A DNA stretch of 60,607 bases. Origin: Ardenticatenaceae bacterium. Its GTDB lineage: Bacteria > Chloroflexota > Anaerolineae > Promineifilales > Promineifilaceae. The position numbers and the translations under genes were made by a program. Numbering within the stretch: position 1 is the stretch's first letter; every line of letters begins with the position of its first letter. The notes below the pieces were generated by a model that saw nothing but the letters and a program-made list of their open reading frames with translations, made no database searches and was not told the DNA's origin. The stretch covers positions 1-60,607 of the forward strand of contig JACKCD010000033.1 in NCBI GenBank assembly GCA_020634215.1, written 5' to 3'. Below are positions 33,650 to 42,332 of this stretch, in pieces.

Positions 33650-34560
33650 ATGATTGCAGAAACGGCCGTTAAACTCCGCCAAAACATCCAAAAAGTCATC
33701 GTCGGCAAAGACGAAATCATTGACCTCACCCTCATCGCCATGCTCTGTGGTGGGCATTTGCTCCTCGAAGACGTACCGGGCACCGGCAAAACCACCCTCG
33801 CCAAAACCATTGCCGCCTCGCTCGGCTGCACCTTCCACCGCGTCCAGTTCACCCCCGACCTCCTCCCCTCCGATGTCACCGGCATCTACTACTACAATCA
33901 GAAAAGCCAGGAGTTCGAGTTCCGCCCCGGCCCCATCATCTCGCAAATTTTGCTGGCCGACGAAATCAACCGCGCCACGCCGCGCACCCAGTCGGCCCTG
34001 CTAGAAGCGATGCAGGAGCGGCAGGTGACAGTAGACATTGCCACCCACAAGCTGCCACAGCCCTTCCTCGTCCTCGCCACGCAAAACCCGGTGGAACTGG
34101 AAGGCACCTTCCCCCTGCCCGAAGCCCAGCTTGACCGCTTCCTGATGAAATCGCCCTCGGTTACCCCAGCAGACGCCAGCGAAGAAAACGACATTTTGCT
34201 CCGCTTGAACGGCAAGATCTGCTGAAACGCTAGAAGCAGTGGTTCAGCTTTACCGACATTCTCACCATGTGCAAGATGAAGCCCGGCAAATCCGCGTCGA
34301 ACCCTCCGTCCGCAACTACATCGTCAACGTCTGCCGCGCCACCCGCGACCACGCTGACATTGAGCTGTGCCGCCCTCGCGCCATAATGCATTTCTATCGC
34401 ACTTGCCAGCATTAGCGGCCGTTCGCAGGCGCGACTTCTGTCATCCCTGATGATGTCAAACCATACCCCCTACGTCCTCACCCACCGCCCCATGGTCAAC
34501 TCCCCAACCCGCCTGCGCGGTCGCAAGCCCGAAGATTTTCAATTAAAGAGGTAGTGGCGA
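33650..34560 (+). pseudogene. MoxR family AAA+ ATPase, frameshifted in its C-terminal third
   Basis: From ATG 33650 about 190 codons read cleanly: Walker A LEDVPGTGKTTLAKT, the MoxR signature FQFTPDLLPSDVTG-like RVQFTPDLLPSDVTG, Walker B ILLADEINRATPRTQSALLEAMQERQVT and sensor 1 VLATQNPVELEGTFPLPEAQLDRFLMK. At about 34212-34235 two single bases appear missing (TTGAAC for TTGGAAC, CGCTAG for CGCCTAG), producing a stop. The remaining family sequence (IRVEPSVRNYIVNVCRA, then RLRGRKPEDF) appears in shifting frames to about 34560. MoxR works as a chaperone-like ATPase with DUF58 proteins, which matches the next gene. The 3' end coordinate is approximate. Confidence 0.8.
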
Positions 34561-34596
34561 TGGTGCCGGAAAGCAGGAATCGTAAAAAACAGATTC

Positions 34597-34640
34597 GAGA
34601 CTGGGAGACTGAGATCAAGGCCCCCAGTCTCCCAGTCTCC
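34597..34640. repeat. 7 bp-unit GGAGACT hairpin between moxR and DUF58 genes
   Basis: GAGACTG GGAGACT GAGATC is answered by CCAGTCTCCCAGTCTCC. It is the GAGATTG-type hairpin with a different unit, at the equivalent intergenic position. Confidence 0.6.
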
Positions 34641-34649
34641 TCTTCTTCC

Positions 34650-36073
34650 ATGCTCCAATCCCCCGAACAAATCCACCTCGTCATTCGGCAAAAACCACAG
34701 CGGCAGCACGCCTGAAGCGCGGCGCAACCTGATGGTAGCGGCCATGAGCGCAAAGGGGTCAACATGGCTGATGTACCTTTAGCGGGGACCAGCGGCGCGA
34801 ACGGGAAACAGCATTTTTAGCGATGCCGACCCCCTAGCTGTGCTAAAGTCGGTCATCATTGGGCTCACCGGTCAAAATTTGCCCTGCTCGCCCTCGGCGG
34901 TGCCGTTGCTCATCGTCGCCGTCAGCACCATGGAAAATCTGTCGCTGCTGGCGTGACCTATGAGCGCAGTTTAAACCCGCGTCTTCCCCGGCGAACCGAT
35001 TGAAATGACCATCACCGTGGGCAACGACAAATTTTTGCCCCTCACCTGGCTCCGCTTCCGCGATGAACTGCCCATTTCCCCAGAAGAAAGCTTTTATTTC
35101 GCAAACGTACGCCACCCGGCCCTACACCTCTACAACACCTTCTCGCTGCAAGGCCATGAGCAAAACCGAGCGCAGCAACACCCTGCGCTTCCAAGCGGGG
35201 CCAATATCACATCTACCGTCACCTACGAATCGCGACATTTTACCCTGTTTACCATCGAACGAGGAGCATTATCATCTGATACGCTGGTGGTTTACTCCGC
35301 AGCTTGGCTGTTGGATACAGCTTGGCTTGCCAGCCAAGGAGCCATTTGGCGAGGTGAAAGTCAGCCGCAGTCTTTACTGACCTAACTGAAACGCAGGCAT
35401 CCGCGACTACCACCCCAACGACCGCTTCCGCGATGTTCACTGAACAGACGGCGCGCGTAGTTTGCAGACAAAGGTGTATGATCCGTCCACGGGGATGACA
35501 CCACGTTTTTCTCAACGTCGCCACTTCGCCAAACATTGGATGGGGTTTAACGCCGACCTGCTCGAACGCGCCGTCAGCGTCGCCGCCTCTATTGCCAACT
35601 ACGGCGTGCAGCAGGGGTGGGGCGTGGGCTTCTACGCCAACGGCTCTGTCCCCAACTCCGACCAGCCCATCCGCGTCGCCCCCGGCCGCTCCCCCGACCA
35701 GCTTGGCCGGGTGCTGGAAGCGATGGCCGCCGTCACCGAATTTGCCACCAGCGCCATTGACCTGATGCTGCTGCGCGAAAGCCCCGGCCTGCCCTGGGTT
35801 GCCACCATCGTCCTCGTCACCGGCATCGTCACCGACGAAATCATGGTTGCCCTCCTGCGGCTAAAAGAAGCCGGCCGCCGCGTCGTCCTCATCTCCCTAG
35901 CCGACGACCCGCCCCCGCTGGAGCTGGGCAACATGCTTACCTACCACATTCCAGCCACCGTCCCCGCCTTCCAAAAAGGGCGCAAGGCCGCTACTGCCAC
36001 CGAGGCCGCCCTCAACGCCATCCCCACGCCCGAACCGCTGGGGATTAGTTTTGAGAAAATAACACAGAATTGA
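34650..36073 (+). pseudogene. DUF58 domain protein, N-terminal half frameshifted, C-terminal half intact
   Basis: From about 34980 the DUF58 features are readable: FPGEPIEMTITVGNDKFLPLTWLRFRDELP, then HERIRRS-type and FTIERGALSSDTLVVY segments, and the DUF58 core IRDYHPNDRFRDVHW at 35400-35445, each in a different frame. From 35462 one frame runs clean to the stop at 36073 (VWA-like KVYDPSTGMT, then FATSAIDLMLLRESPGLPWVATIVLVTG). DUF58 proteins pair with MoxR. The start (ATG 34650) is approximate because the first 300 bases are damaged. The sharp return to an intact frame argues for local sequence errors. Confidence 0.72.
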
Positions 36074-36403
36074 TCACCGCGAATGGCACTGGTTTTCAGT
36101 ATGGTCACAAAGAAATTACACAGAGTTCCACAGAGTCCAGAAAGAGTTCCACAGAGGTTTCTCTGGGAACCTCTGTAGAACCTTTTTGCAAATAATCCAG
36201 GTTCTGTTGGCATTTGTCATTCCGACGAGTCTTCGAGGAGGAATCTTTCGATTTGACCGTAATATCTCTTGGCAAAAGAGAAAGATTCCTCGGAGGACCT
36301 CGGAATGACACGGCAAATTCGATGATTTTGACCCTTTCTACAAAATGTCAACACAACCTAATTTGGGCAAATTTCGCTTTCATGCGTGGCAACAAACCGT
36401 TTC
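36074..36403. other. Intergenic region with two repeats before the DUF4129 gene
   Basis: It contains a CCACAGAG-rich imperfect repeat (36113-36183: ACACAGAGTTCCACAGAG, then AGAGTTCCACAGAGG and CTGGGAACCTCTGTAG) and a TGTCATTCCGA palindromic element. No gene or clear promoter is seen. Confidence 0.6.
36215..36310. repeat. Palindromic TGTCATTCCGA element, copy 3
   Basis: Starts TGTCATTCCGACGAG, then CTTCGAGGAGGAATC, and ends GATTCCTCGGAGGACC then TCGGAATGACA. This is the best-formed copy of the family. Confidence 0.72.
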
Positions 36404-37891
36404 ATGATTAACTTGAGGCTCCCAGCAGCGAAAAAAATAGCGCGGCAACATTACCCCACCTGGCAGCAGGCGTGGGCGTATGCCCGCTATGAGCTGCTTT
36501 ACCTAAGCTGGGCGGTAATGGAGGTGGCACTGCTGACCCCGGTGGCGCTGGCGCTCCTGCCGTGGCTGCGCTATTGGCCGGCCGCCCAAACCCTCCTGCT
36601 CCTCCTCTTGCTCCTCCTCCTGCCATTCAACCTGGTACGCCTGCTGGATCAATTAGCCGTGTCGCTGGAGCGGCAGCGGTTGGTGCTGATGGTGGGGGTT
36701 GTGTGGGTCATTTTGCTCATGCTGCGGCTGCTGTATGGGGCAACTTGGCTGTTGGATATGGGGTGGCTAACGGCCGTTTATCACACCCTCACGCAAAACA
36801 ACAACGACCTCTGGCTGCGTGACTTCCTCATCATCGCCCTCGTTGGCTTCACCTGGTGGCGCGGCATTGTGCTGGTTACCAGCGAACCCGGCATTGCCTT
36901 GCTTGGGGTTCTGTTCCGGCGCGGGGCGTTAATCATCGCCCCCCTGTCCATCTGGCTGGCAACCCGGCTAACATGGAGCATTGCCCCCTATTTGCTGCTG
37001 TTTGTGCTGGCGGGATTAACGGCCGTTTCCCTCACCCGCGTCGAACAAGCCGAACGATTCCACGCCGCCCTGCTGCCCTCCGCCACCCCGCGCTGGCTCA
37101 GCACCGTTGTTGGCTCCAGCGTGCTGGTTACGGGGCTGGCCGCCCTGCTCGCCACCGGCATCGCCAGCCTCAGCACTGCCCAAATCAACTGGCTGTGGCT
37201 CCCCTTTCGCTTTGGCTGGCGCGTCCTCAGCCTCACCGTCGTCTTTCTGCTTTTCCCCCTCACCAGACCAGTCGAACGGCTGCTGCAATGGCTGTCATCT
37301 CTTTTTGCCATGCTGGCGGCCTGGATGTTGCAAAACGCCCAGCCGCCACCCGAATCCGATTTCACGGCGGGGCAAAATCAAGACCTTATCGAGCGGTTGA
37401 CGCAAAATCCGGGGGCGGCACTGGTCAATTGGCGGCTGGTTTTTGTTATCCTGCTGCTGCTGCTCATCGTTGGAGCGGCCCTGCTCATGGGGTGGCGGTA
37501 TCGGAGAAATCGGTTGGGGTTGGAAAACGGCCGTTTTTCCCGTACCACCCGCCAGCAAACCACCGCTCTAGAAACGCCCAGCCTCTTTGAACGGCTCTTT
37601 GGTCAGCGGCGCAGTTGGCGCGATGCCCAAACCATCCGCTCCATCCGCCGCGCCTACCAGCAGCTTTGCGCCGCCGCCGCCGCCGCCGGGCATCCCCGTG
37701 ATGACAGCGAAACCCCCTACGAATATTTGCCCCGCCTCGGCGAACTATGGCCGCACAACCAGCCCGACCTGCGGCTCATCACCGAAGCCTATGTTAAAAT
37801 CCGCTATGGAACCCTGCCCGAAACCCGCACCGAACTGGAGAAAATTTTGGCCGCCTGGCAGCGAGTTGCCGAAACAGAACCCGTAAAGTGA
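36404..37891 (+). CDS. DUF4129 domain membrane protein
   Basis: A protein of about 495 residues. Residues 25-320 contain roughly eight to nine hydrophobic helices (for example LLLLLLLLLLPFNLVRLLDQL and WLVLMVGVVWVILLML-like stretches), a further helix sits at about 350-370 (FVILLLLLIVGAALLM), and the cytoplasmic tail carries the DUF4129 domain: SIRRAYQQLCAAAAAAGHPRDDSETPYEYLPRL ... LRLITEAYVKIRYGTLPETRTELEKILAAWQRV. DUF4129 genes are habitual partners of MoxR/DUF58/transglutaminase loci, as here. ATG 36404 is preferred; GTG 36386 is in frame. Damaged paralogous sequence occurs at 46.4-48.1 kb. Confidence 0.8.
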   Translation: MINLRLPAAKKIARQHYPTWQQAWAYARYELLYLSWAVMEVALLTPVALALLPWLRYWPAAQTLLLLLLLLLLPFNLVRLLDQLAVSLERQRLVLMVGVVWVILLMLRLLYGATWLLDMGWLTAVYHTLTQNNNDLWLRDFLIIALVGFTWWRGIVLVTSEPGIALLGVLFRRGALIIAPLSIWLATRLTWSIAPYLLLFVLAGLTAVSLTRVEQAERFHAALLPSATPRWLSTVVGSSVLVTGLAALLATGIASLSTAQINWLWLPFRFGWRVLSLTVVFLLFPLTRPVERLLQWLSSLFAMLAAWMLQNAQPPPESDFTAGQNQDLIERLTQNPGAALVNWRLVFVILLLLLIVGAALLMGWRYRRNRLGLENGRFSRTTRQQTTALETPSLFERLFGQRRSWRDAQTIRSIRRAYQQLCAAAAAAGHPRDDSETPYEYLPRLGELWPHNQPDLRLITEAYVKIRYGTLPETRTELEKILAAWQRVAETEPVK

Positions 37892-37914
37892 AGCCAAACA
37901 GGGCATAAACCCAC

Positions 37915-40902
37915 TCAACTCAACGCCAGTGCGATTGCTTGCTCAGTGGTCATATGCCCGCCTTTCGCCCATTCCAGATCAAATGCCACACCCCCCAGCC
38001 GCGTTCGCAGCCTCGCCAAAGCAGCCGTGATGTGCTTTTTTGCCGTTTGTTCGAGCGGTGCGCCAATGCGCTCCCGCAAGGCTTCGGCTGCTGCCAAAAG
38101 TCGAACCGCTTGTTCATACCGTTCTTCATCTTCGTTGACCTGAGCCAGTGATTCAAATGAATAGGCATATCCCCGCCACAGACCCAAATAATGGCGCATA
38201 CGCAATGATTCACACAGCAATTCCCTGGCACGCCCATACTCCCCCACTGTGTGCGAGATTTCCCCTAGGTTATGAATGGCAAGAGCTACGCCGCGTTGGT
38301 AGCCCAGCAATTGATAAATATCCCGACATTCGAGCAATGCCTGTCGTGCAGCTGCATATTCTTGGGTTTCCAACAAGTCCGCACCCAGAAGGTTGAGAGC
38401 CGTTGCCAATTCAAACGGGCTGTCTAATTCGCGCCACAGGGCAACGCTGTCCAGGTCATAGGAAACGGCCGTTTCCATCTCATCCGTCGTATAAGCAATA
38501 TGGATCGCCAACAACTGTTTACCCTTCGCCATCCCCGCCGTATAAGCCATCTGCTCGGCCATCCGCAACGCCGCTTCAATCTCCGTTTGCAGGTGCGTCA
38601 GTTTGCCAGCATAGCGAGCCAGGTCACAATACATCAACCGCGCATCTATCTCCCCCCGCCCATCGCCAAGCTGCTGAAATAACTGCTGCGCTTGTCGTGC
38701 ACACTCCAGCCCATAGTCAAAATCCGAGATCGCCGAAGACAGGCCAGCCGCCGCTAGCAAAGCATATCCCCGCGAGAGTGAAACCAAACCTTGCGTATCT
38801 GCCAACACACGTTGCAGCCAGCGCCGCCCCTCCTGGAAAAAGCCACCCAGTTCCCAAAACTTTAATTCCATGCCCAACTGCGCCACCAGGGTCAATGCCT
38901 GCTCACCATCATGTGCGACCAGCCACTCAAACGCACGGCGCAAATTATCGTGATCGTCCTGCACCATCCGCAAACGCTCAGGCAACGTCTGCCCCGCCCG
39001 ATTCTCCGCCACTTGGGAGACAAGCTGAGCATAGTATCGTCCATGACGTTCCTGCACCTCCGCCTCCTGATCACTGTCACGCAACTGCACCTGGGCAAAC
39101 TGCCGGATAGTTTCGTGCATACGATAGCGTCGGTATTCGGCATCCGCTCCAAAGACCACCAGCGAATGGTCAACCAACTCAGCCAGAGTCTCAAGGCAAG
39201 GCTTTCCTTGTGCGCTAACCATCTCCGCTGCTTCTAGAGTCCACCCACCAGCAAAGACGGCTAAACGGCGCAATAGCGAGCGTCCCTGATCGCTCAACAG
39301 TTCGTAAGACCAGTCAATCAGGGTATACAAGGTGCGCTGGCGTGGCAGACTTCCGGCCACCTGCCTGTTCAGCCAGGCAAAACGTTGTCCCAGCCGTTCA
39401 GCAATGGCAGAGACAGGCAAGGCACGGGTTTGCGCGGCAGCGATTTCGATAGCCAGAGGAATGCCATCAAGCTGCTGGCAGATATGAGCCACCGCCCGCA
39501 CATTGGTATCGGTCAGCGCAAAATGCAGCAGCGATTGGGTCGCACGGCCGGTAAATAGCTGAATCGAGTCAAAGCCCAGAGCCTCCGCCACCGTGAGCTG
39601 TGTTTCGCCGTTCGTGGTGGGAACGGTCAATGGTTCCAGCCGTACCACTTGCTCCTCTGCCACTCCCATCGGGAGGCGGCTCGTCGCCAAGACCGTCAGC
39701 CCTGCCGCCTCATGGCAAACTGCTTGCACCAGGCGGGCGCACGCTTGCACCAGGTGTTCGCAGTTATCCAGCACCAGCAGCATCGTCTTGTCGCGCAGGT
39801 AATCCATAATGGTAGCGGTGGACGAACGCCCTGTGGTTGGCAAACGCAGCGTCGCCGCCACCGCATCGTCCACAGATTTTTCATCGGTAACGCCGGCCAG
39901 CTCAACAAGGCAAATGCCATGAATGAAAACACTGGCCAGACGGTGAGCAACTTCAATTGCCAGGCGCGTCTTACCAACACCGCCTGGCCCTGCCAATGTT
40001 ACCAGCCTGACCGTGCGACCTGACAGCAGAGCGACCAGCCGTGCCGACTCTGGCTGCCGCCCAAAAAAGCGTGTCAGAACGGGTGGCAACACAGCCTGCG
40101 CCGCCTGCGGCTCGACCCGTGCCAGGGCGCGGATTTGTTCGGCTAGTATCACGGTCTCGACGGCCGGTGCTAAACCAAGCTCAGTTGCCAGCACGCGGCG
40201 ACACGTTTCATAGACATCCAGTGCGGCACTGCGCTGATCGGCACCCGCCAGCACGCGCATTAATTGACGATAGGCAGATTCACTCAGCGGCGCATATACA
40301 AGCAGACGGCGGATGGTACGTTCGGCTTCAGCCAGTTGCCCAGCCTGTTCCTGATACGCTGCCAACTGTTCCAAGGCCGTTGTCACCTGCACGTCTAGCT
40401 GCTGGCGCTGCATCAGGAGCCACTCGTCAAACTGTAGGCAGTTAGGAAGTGCGAATTCGTCTAAAAACTCGCCGCGCACCAAATCAAGTGCCTGTGTCAG
40501 CCGGGCAGCACAGGCGGGGCAAGTGTGCGGGTCGGGGTGAGTATGACGACGGCAATCTTCCAGCAAGAACCGAAAGCCGGTCACATCCAGTTCGTAATCG
40601 CTCAGTGGGTTGAAACGCAGGGTGAGCCGATCCCCAACCAAGTGTGGTTGTTCGTCGGCAGCAGGCATCCCCAATGTTTTCTGAAGCTGCGCCCAGGTTA
40701 CGCGGAGGTTGTTTTGCGCCGCAGCCGTTGGCAAATCGGGCCACAGCAAGCCCAACAGCACTTCGCGGCTGTGGGCATGTTCCGACTCGATCAGGAGATA
40801 GGCCAACAATCCAATCGCCTTGCGGTTGGTAAGCGTGATGGCTCCTAATTCGGAATGCTCGATCTGTAAGCGACCGAGTAAAGAAAAAATCAATCTAGAC
40901 AA
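37915..40902 (-). CDS. BTAD-NB-ARC-TPR transcriptional regulator (AfsR/SARP-type, STAND ATPase)
   Basis: A 995-residue regulator. Residues 1-100 form an OmpR-like winged helix (KAIGLLAYLLIESEHAHSREVLLGLLWPDL); residues 105-260 are the bacterial transcriptional activation domain, with an insert carrying C117, H120, H122, H126, C128 and C131 that could bind a metal. The NB-ARC/STAND ATPase has Walker A GPGGVGKT (305-312), Walker B MLLVLDNCEH and the GIPLAIEIAAA motif. TPR-like helices fill residues 620-960. Such proteins switch on ligand and ATP binding. It is divergent from the secreted-protein genes at 41143, which it may control. It is intact in contrast to the neighbouring damage. Confidence 0.88.
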   Translation of the reverse strand: MSRLIFSLLGRLQIEHSELGAITLTNRKAIGLLAYLLIESEHAHSREVLLGLLWPDLPTAAAQNNLRVTWAQLQKTLGMPAADEQPHLVGDRLTLRFNPLSDYELDVTGFRFLLEDCRRHTHPDPHTCPACAARLTQALDLVRGEFLDEFALPNCLQFDEWLLMQRQQLDVQVTTALEQLAAYQEQAGQLAEAERTIRRLLVYAPLSESAYRQLMRVLAGADQRSAALDVYETCRRVLATELGLAPAVETVILAEQIRALARVEPQAAQAVLPPVLTRFFGRQPESARLVALLSGRTVRLVTLAGPGGVGKTRLAIEVAHRLASVFIHGICLVELAGVTDEKSVDDAVAATLRLPTTGRSSTATIMDYLRDKTMLLVLDNCEHLVQACARLVQAVCHEAAGLTVLATSRLPMGVAEEQVVRLEPLTVPTTNGETQLTVAEALGFDSIQLFTGRATQSLLHFALTDTNVRAVAHICQQLDGIPLAIEIAAAQTRALPVSAIAERLGQRFAWLNRQVAGSLPRQRTLYTLIDWSYELLSDQGRSLLRRLAVFAGGWTLEAAEMVSAQGKPCLETLAELVDHSLVVFGADAEYRRYRMHETIRQFAQVQLRDSDQEAEVQERHGRYYAQLVSQVAENRAGQTLPERLRMVQDDHDNLRRAFEWLVAHDGEQALTLVAQLGMELKFWELGGFFQEGRRWLQRVLADTQGLVSLSRGYALLAAAGLSSAISDFDYGLECARQAQQLFQQLGDGRGEIDARLMYCDLARYAGKLTHLQTEIEAALRMAEQMAYTAGMAKGKQLLAIHIAYTTDEMETAVSYDLDSVALWRELDSPFELATALNLLGADLLETQEYAAARQALLECRDIYQLLGYQRGVALAIHNLGEISHTVGEYGRARELLCESLRMRHYLGLWRGYAYSFESLAQVNEDEERYEQAVRLLAAAEALRERIGAPLEQTAKKHITAALARLRTRLGGVAFDLEWAKGGHMTTEQAIALALS

Positions 40903-41142
40903 GACCGTCCAAACTAATGATGAATTAATGGTGTGTCCCTAAAGTTGAGAAACTATATCACAATGGATGAAAAACATCATCCGCTCCCATAGCTTGCAAC
41001 CATTGTGCGGCGCGATCCAAACAGCATCCTACCCTAGACAGGCGATCGCTAGAAGCAACAAGGTTGCCGTCCAACGTTCCCACGATGCCCTCACTGCCGC
41101 AGGAGCTATTCCATTTGAGTTCTTCAAAAAAGGAGAAAGAGT
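40903..41142. other. Divergent promoter region between the regulator and secreted-protein genes
   Basis: A 240-base spacer without a gene. AAAAAAGGAGAAAGAGT directly precedes the ATG at 41143, giving a strong ribosome site. Promoter elements for either direction are not clear by eye, but a shared control region is expected. Confidence 0.45.
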
Positions 41143-42069
41143 ATGTACATTCGTCGCTTGGAATTAATTACTATCTTTGTCGCTGTTCTTGTTCTTAACG
41201 TTCTGTTTAGCATCTGGTTGATGTCGGGCAAAGCCGTTGGCGTGGCTTGGGCCGGCTCGCTCAGCCAAAATGTGGAGGCCGCCGCTGCTGCTGCCATCCC
41301 CAGCTCCTTTAGCTATCAGGGTACGCTGCGGGACGCGGACGGTAATTTGATCAGTGGTACAGTCAATCTGAGCCTCCGCCTTTACGGTGTGGTGACTGGC
41401 GGTACGGCACTCTACACTGAAGCGTTTACTGATGTCAATGTGCGTGACGGCCTTTTTACGGTTGTCGTGGGTGATGCTCAGGCGTTACCGGCCAGCATCT
41501 TTAACACTGTTCCACTCTATCTTGGCATTAAAGTCAACAACGATGCTGAATTGTTGCCCCGTCAACGGCTGCATCCTGTGCCTTATGCGATGCAGGCTAC
41601 CAGTGCACAAACGGCCGTTACCGCCAACAACCTTGCCCAAGGCGGCGGTGTCCCCAACCTCGTCACCCTTGGAACCAACGGAGCCAGCGAGATCGCCTTT
41701 GCACCCGGTGGCAAAGTAGCCAGTGATACCAACGGGCTAACGGTGACAAGCGGCAATAACAAACCCGTGATTGTAAACAGCGATCTGGTGGTGAATGGCT
41801 CCTGGAGTGCTGGTGCCATTCTGGACGTTGGCGATTCCAACGGCGGGCAAAATACACGCTCTCAATACCCGGTAGATATCCAGCGCTACGTCGTGCAAGC
41901 CCCAGACAATGGCGCCTCACCGGACACGGTTCCAGTAGATCAGGAAATTCTCAACAATTTCTGTCGGGACGAAGACGGCTGCTGGGTGAGTTTATACATG
42001 CGTAATTGGGACGGAAAGACACGATGGCCGAAGTGTCACTGCTCGCCACCTCAGCCTTGGCTATATTGA
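41143..42069 (+). CDS. Secreted tail-fibre-like protein, probably frameshifted near its end
   Basis: Begins with a signal sequence/membrane helix (residues 8-28: LITIFVAVLVLNVLFSIWLMSG), then a widespread extracellular module: FSYQGTLRDADGNLISGTVNLSLRLY, VRDGLFTVVVGD, VPLYLGIKVNNDAELLPRQRLHPVPYAMQA. A collagen/tail-fibre-like low-complexity region follows (LVTLGTNGASEIAFAPGG). Around 42010 the sequence leaves the expected frame (RNWDGKTRWPKCHCSPP), and plausible continuation (SLLATSALGYIDNI, then LTDGEYVNAAPPATVNRALG) is in other frames up to about 42295. The true C-terminus is therefore probably about 75 residues longer. Surface function, perhaps adhesion, is inference. Confidence 0.7.
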   Translation: MYIRRLELITIFVAVLVLNVLFSIWLMSGKAVGVAWAGSLSQNVEAAAAAAIPSSFSYQGTLRDADGNLISGTVNLSLRLYGVVTGGTALYTEAFTDVNVRDGLFTVVVGDAQALPASIFNTVPLYLGIKVNNDAELLPRQRLHPVPYAMQATSAQTAVTANNLAQGGGVPNLVTLGTNGASEIAFAPGGKVASDTNGLTVTSGNNKPVIVNSDLVVNGSWSAGAILDVGDSNGGQNTRSQYPVDIQRYVVQAPDNGASPDTVPVDQEILNNFCRDEDGCWVSLYMRNWDGKTRWPKCHCSPPQPWLY

Positions 42070-42317
42070 TAACATAACAAACGGTATTGGGATTTCCGCA
42101 TTGCTCGGATGTTTCCGTCGGCACCGATAATGATGGTGCTGTCGGCCATCTCTTATTATCTATAACGCCTGTTTCCTGACCGACGGCGAATACGTTAACG
42201 CCGCGCCCCCAGCGACAGTCAACCGGGCTTTGGGTTGCCTCGAATTGGTATGGGCGCTTATAGTGGCCCCACTGACCTGTGTTCTGATCGTGTGAAGACT
42301 AAATTGCCATATCAGAT

Positions 42318-42332
42318 AGGAGGTGAATTGTG
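42318..42332 (+). promoter_or_regulatory. Strong ribosome-binding site with GTG start
   Basis: AGGAGGTG lies five bases upstream of GTG 42330-42332. It fixes the start of the large secreted-protein gene although its coding sequence is broken. Confidence 0.7.
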
